Part shown: piece after piece, positions 6,647 through 8,512 of the stretch
How positions within the stretch are numbered: the first letter of the stretch is position 1
Layout: each line of letters opens with the position of its first letter
Assembly (NCBI GenBank): GCA_003551805.1
Contig: PUNR01000061.1
Span: 1 to 8,512, forward strand
Direction: 5' to 3'
From: Loktanella sp.
Lineage (GTDB): Bacteria; Pseudomonadota; Alphaproteobacteria; Rhodobacterales; Rhodobacteraceae
Length of the DNA stretch: 8,512 nt
Notes under the pieces: generated by a model
The model's input: the letters and a program-made list of their open reading frames with translations, nothing else
Told to the model about the DNA's origin: nothing
Database searches by the model: none
Translations under genes and position numbers: made by a program

Positions 6647-7029
6647 GCCTGAAAGATACGTTGCGCGTCATGATAGTTGACGACATGGGCGTAAGTCGTG
6701 GCCTGTTGGTGCAGGCGATCGAAGAGATGGGAATTTGGAAAAACCAAGCTGAAAATGATGGACGCGCAGCGTTCGACAAACTGATTGCCGATCCGGTTCA
6801 TCTGGTACTATCGGATTTTAACATGCCGGGTATGGATGGTTTGCAGCTGTTGCAAGCCTTACGTCAGAACAAATCGACAGCACGGATCGGTTTCATTCTT
6901 GTGACTGGCAACCCTACGGCAGACCTTGTCGCGAAAGGTAAGGCGCTTGGGGTGAATAACATCATCAAAAAGCCGTTTTCAACTACAAGCCTTAAGCAAT
7001 GTATCGAAGCCGTGGTCGGCCGCCTATGA
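6643..7029 (+). CDS. cheY: CheY-type response regulator, downstream copy (128 aa)
   Basis: Second stand-alone receiver domain. Key residues are all present: Asp13-Asp14 in MIVDDMG, phospho-acceptor Asp58 in LVLSDFNMPGMDGL, Thr88 in LVTGN, Lys110 in KKPF. It differs clearly from the upstream CheY, so it is not a recent duplicate. By analogy with alphaproteobacteria having two CheY proteins, this copy is the better candidate for the flagellar-motor regulator (S. meliloti CheY2-like). That is inference: no motor gene is in the window. It overlaps cheR and the next gene by ATGA at each end. Confidence 0.95.
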   Translation: MSLKDTLRVMIVDDMGVSRGLLVQAIEEMGIWKNQAENDGRAAFDKLIADPVHLVLSDFNMPGMDGLQLLQALRQNKSTARIGFILVTGNPTADLVAKGKALGVNNIIKKPFSTTSLKQCIEAVVGRL

Positions 7030-7385
7030 ACAACTATTCGCCAGATCAACCAATCCCGCAGTCGCTGCTTTTTCAACGTTTCGCTACAGCACTACGCGAA
7101 GTATCTGTGATCGTTACCCGCCTAGAAACTGTCACTCTACCGACCGATATCTCAGATAGCTTGCCTTCAATACACTCACGGGCGCTGCAGGATTTTGACC
7201 TTATTCTGCAGTCACTCGCAGATCTAGTGCAAATGGCTGAAACCATCGGTCAGAAAAGTGGCGCACTTACGAATACGGAGTATTTAAATCTGGTGGCAGA
7301 GCTTCGTTTGGCGTGGTTACGCAATCTGGTGGGCGGAATGCCACCAGATACGAAAGATCATAACGACGAGGTTGCACTGTTCTGA
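7026..7385 (+). CDS. Unrecognised small helical chemotaxis-operon protein with CheZ/CheT-like DxxxQ motif (119 aa)
   Basis: No family is recognised with certainty. The protein is cytoplasmic (no signal or membrane segment) and appears nearly all helical: helix 1 about 12-36, loop with Pro39 and Pro47, helix 2 about 48-77, helix 3 about 83-103, then a charged tail ending DEVALF. Helix 2 contains LQDFDLILQSLADLV. QDF followed by DLILQ (Asp58, Gln62) resembles the QDFQDLTGQ helix of CheZ, whose Asp and Gln of DxxxQ promote CheY-P hydrolysis. S. meliloti CheT, an operon-encoded small protein, is reported to carry the same DxxxQ motif and to dephosphorylate CheY1-P. A phosphatase role is therefore plausible but inferred from one short motif plus context. 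ATG 7026 overlaps the cheY2 stop (ATGA); an upstream in-frame ATG (6999) lies within cheY2 and is unlikely. Confidence 0.85.
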   Translation: MNNYSPDQPIPQSLLFQRFATALREVSVIVTRLETVTLPTDISDSLPSIHSRALQDFDLILQSLADLVQMAETIGQKSGALTNTEYLNLVAELRLAWLRNLVGGMPPDTKDHNDEVALF

Positions 7386-7543
7386 TGGATGCCCACGTTT
7401 ACAAATCGCGCTGCGTGGACTTCCTCTTAATCTGGATTGACGTGCTTTACCGACAGCTTCCTTCCACACTGAATCGTGGGGCGATCAGAACGATAAATCA
7501 TGCTAAAAACTCAATAAGGCTCAAGCTAAAATGCGCATTTTGA
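7385..7543 (+). CDS. Possible 52-aa ORF bridging the gap before cheB (uncertain)
   Basis: An ATG at 7385 uses the last base of the preceding stop (TGATG) and stays open for 52 codons to a TGA that overlaps the cheB start by 13 bases. The product begins MDAHVYKSRCVDFLLIWIDV and ends basic (KNSIRLKLKCAF). Its first half is weakly hydrophobic. For: it fills exactly the only otherwise non-overlapping junction of the operon. Against: no ribosome site at proper distance (GAGG is 13 bases away), many rare codons (AGA, AGG, ATA twice, CTA), no recognised domain, and it is short enough to be open by chance. If not coding, 7386-7530 is a 145-base spacer with no clear promoter. Confidence 0.3.
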   Translation: MDAHVYKSRCVDFLLIWIDVLYRQLPSTLNRGAIRTINHAKNSIRLKLKCAF

Positions 7544-8512
7544 TTGCTGATCGATCACGGATTGCGCTGGTACAGTTAGAGCGCAAGCTGGCAAAGCAGG
7601 GAATTGATGTTGTGCATCAAACTTCGTCCTTGGCATCAGTTTACGACTATTCGGAACACCATCAGCCTGATTGTGTGATCTTGTCGATGGATCTAGCGGA
7701 TTGCCCCGAGTTTGAGTTGTTGGCATCTCTCTTTGCGATACTTGGCATTACGTGTTTGCTGACGACAACATCTATTTACCAAACCATTCCTGCAGCTGCT
7801 GCAAAAGCAAACCCGGACATCAGATGCATTTCACAGGATGCGTCTGATACTGCCATAATGATGGCAATGCGCCGGTCCAATATGCAGCGCCACGAAAGTT
7901 TATCTACGGCGAATCAGAGCACCGCATCGCATACTGACCCTCGGGCAATTATTTTGATTGGGTCGTCAACCGGCGGAATTGATGCATTGATGCAGATCCT
8001 AAGGCATTTCAACAAAGATTCACCGCCTACAATGATCGTCCAGCATACGGGTGGACAGTTTGCAGAAAGCTTGATCAGGTTGATGAACGGCGCCACGCAA
8101 GCCCAGGTCGTCGCGGCCGCGCAAAATGCCGTACTACGACCAGGGCACATCTACCTAAGCGCGACGGATACACATCACATCCAGCTCGCGGCAAATACGC
8201 CGCTACGGATCAGACTGAATGATGCTCCACGTATTTCGGGACATCGTCCGTCAATCGATGCCCTTTTTCAGTCGGCAATCAACCATGCACCCAATGTGTC
8301 AGCTGCAATTTTAACCGGTATGGGTCGCGATGGTGCAGAGGGGATCACCGCGCTGCGGCAGGCCGGTGCGCGTACAGTCGGTCAAGATGAACAAAGTTGT
8401 GTTGTCTACGGCATGCCCCGCATCGCAAAATCACTCGGCGGTATCGAAAAAGAACTGCCGATTACCCAGATCGGTCCGGCCTTGCTAAGTGCACAGACAC
8501 ACAAGGCGCGAC
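7531..8512 (+). CDS. cheB: Chemoreceptor methylesterase CheB with degenerate receiver domain (3' end beyond window)
   Basis: Removes methyl groups from receptor glutamates; 327 residues are visible, close to the usual full length. The N-terminal domain (1-115) has the receiver pattern (MRILIADRSR; PDCVILSMDL) but Ser52 replaces the phospho-Asp, only Asp7 remains of the acidic pair and the conserved Lys region reads CISQD. The linker is about 116-137. The catalytic domain (138-327) has Ser146 in GSSTGG, His172 in VQHTGG and Asp267 in LTGMGRDGAEG, a complete Ser-His-Asp triad, plus ISGHRPSIDALF (235-246) of the family. ATG 7531 is the first start after an in-frame stop (7504-7506); AAGG (7516-7519) is 11 bases away, a weak site. 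The N-terminal part is visibly AT-richer than the catalytic part. Confidence 0.95.
   Translation, partial: MRILIADRSRIALVQLERKLAKQGIDVVHQTSSLASVYDYSEHHQPDCVILSMDLADCPEFELLASLFAILGITCLLTTTSIYQTIPAAAAKANPDIRCISQDASDTAIMMAMRRSNMQRHESLSTANQSTASHTDPRAIILIGSSTGGIDALMQILRHFNKDSPPTMIVQHTGGQFAESLIRLMNGATQAQVVAAAQNAVLRPGHIYLSATDTHHIQLAANTPLRIRLNDAPRISGHRPSIDALFQSAINHAPNVSAAILTGMGRDGAEGITALRQAGARTVGQDEQSCVVYGMPRIAKSLGGIEKELPITQIGPALLSAQTHKAR

Noticed and set aside
7437..7465. cheB-specific promoter starting with TTGACG at 7437-7442
   Set aside because: No acceptable -10 hexamer 16-18 bases downstream (the bases are CCTTCC-like).
7548..7557. Palindrome TGATCGATCA
   Set aside because: Lies inside the cheB coding region, is not repeated elsewhere nearby, and is explained by ordinary codons (Ile-Ala-Asp-Arg-Ser).
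1..8512. CRISPR arrays, tRNA/rRNA genes, insertion sequences, attachment sites
   Set aside because: No repeated spacer units, RNA-gene signatures, transposase reading frames or terminal inverted repeats were seen on either strand.

Overview
The window looks like a piece of an alphaproteobacterial chromosome, most likely from the Rhodobacterales (Roseobacter group). The evidence is a mid-50s to 60% GC content in most genes, the gene order STAS - cheY - cheA - cheW - cheR - cheY - small protein - cheB with nearly every junction overlapping, and alphaproteobacterial-style protein sequences. The genus cannot be read from the sequence alone.

Left part (1-2354), copper handling and envelope. A Cu+-exporting P-type ATPase (copA) runs leftward off the edge from position 680. 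It has a textbook MerR/CueR-type promoter: a 19-bp spacer holding an imperfect dyad. Diverging from it is a 64-aa copper chaperone (copZ, 822-1016). Converging on copZ with no base between the stop codons is a two-gene leftward unit: a Tat-type secreted L,D-transpeptidase (2354-1779) followed 33 bases later by a periplasmic DsbA/ScsC-like thiol oxidoreductase with a CPYC site (1745-1017). An ScsC-like protein beside copper genes fits a role in protecting periplasmic thiols.

Middle (2355-2586) is a 232-base divergent intergenic region that should carry the promoters of both the transpeptidase unit and the chemotaxis operon. No convincing promoter hexamers are visible.

Right part (2587-8512) is a tightly packed rightward chemotaxis operon: a 96-aa STAS protein (GTG start), cheY1 (TTG start inside the STAS stop), cheA, cheW, cheR, cheY2, a 119-aa unrecognised helical protein, a possible 52-aa ORF, and cheB (incomplete at the right edge). 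CheA phosphorylates itself on His47 and would pass phosphate to the two intact CheY proteins. CheW couples CheA to receptors. CheR and CheB set receptor methylation. No receptor, CheD or flagellar gene is in the window.

The most interesting points lie in this operon. The 119-aa protein carries a QDF-DLILQ helix that resembles the DxxxQ active-site helix of CheZ and the reported Sinorhizobium CheT, so it may be an unannotated CheY-P phosphatase. CheB keeps its Ser-His-Asp esterase triad, but its receiver domain has Ser in place of the phospho-Asp and lacks the conserved Lys, so normal phosphorylation feedback on adaptation looks absent. A 52-aa ORF fills exactly the one gap in an otherwise overlapping operon. 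cheR and the cheB start are clearly lower in GC than cheA.
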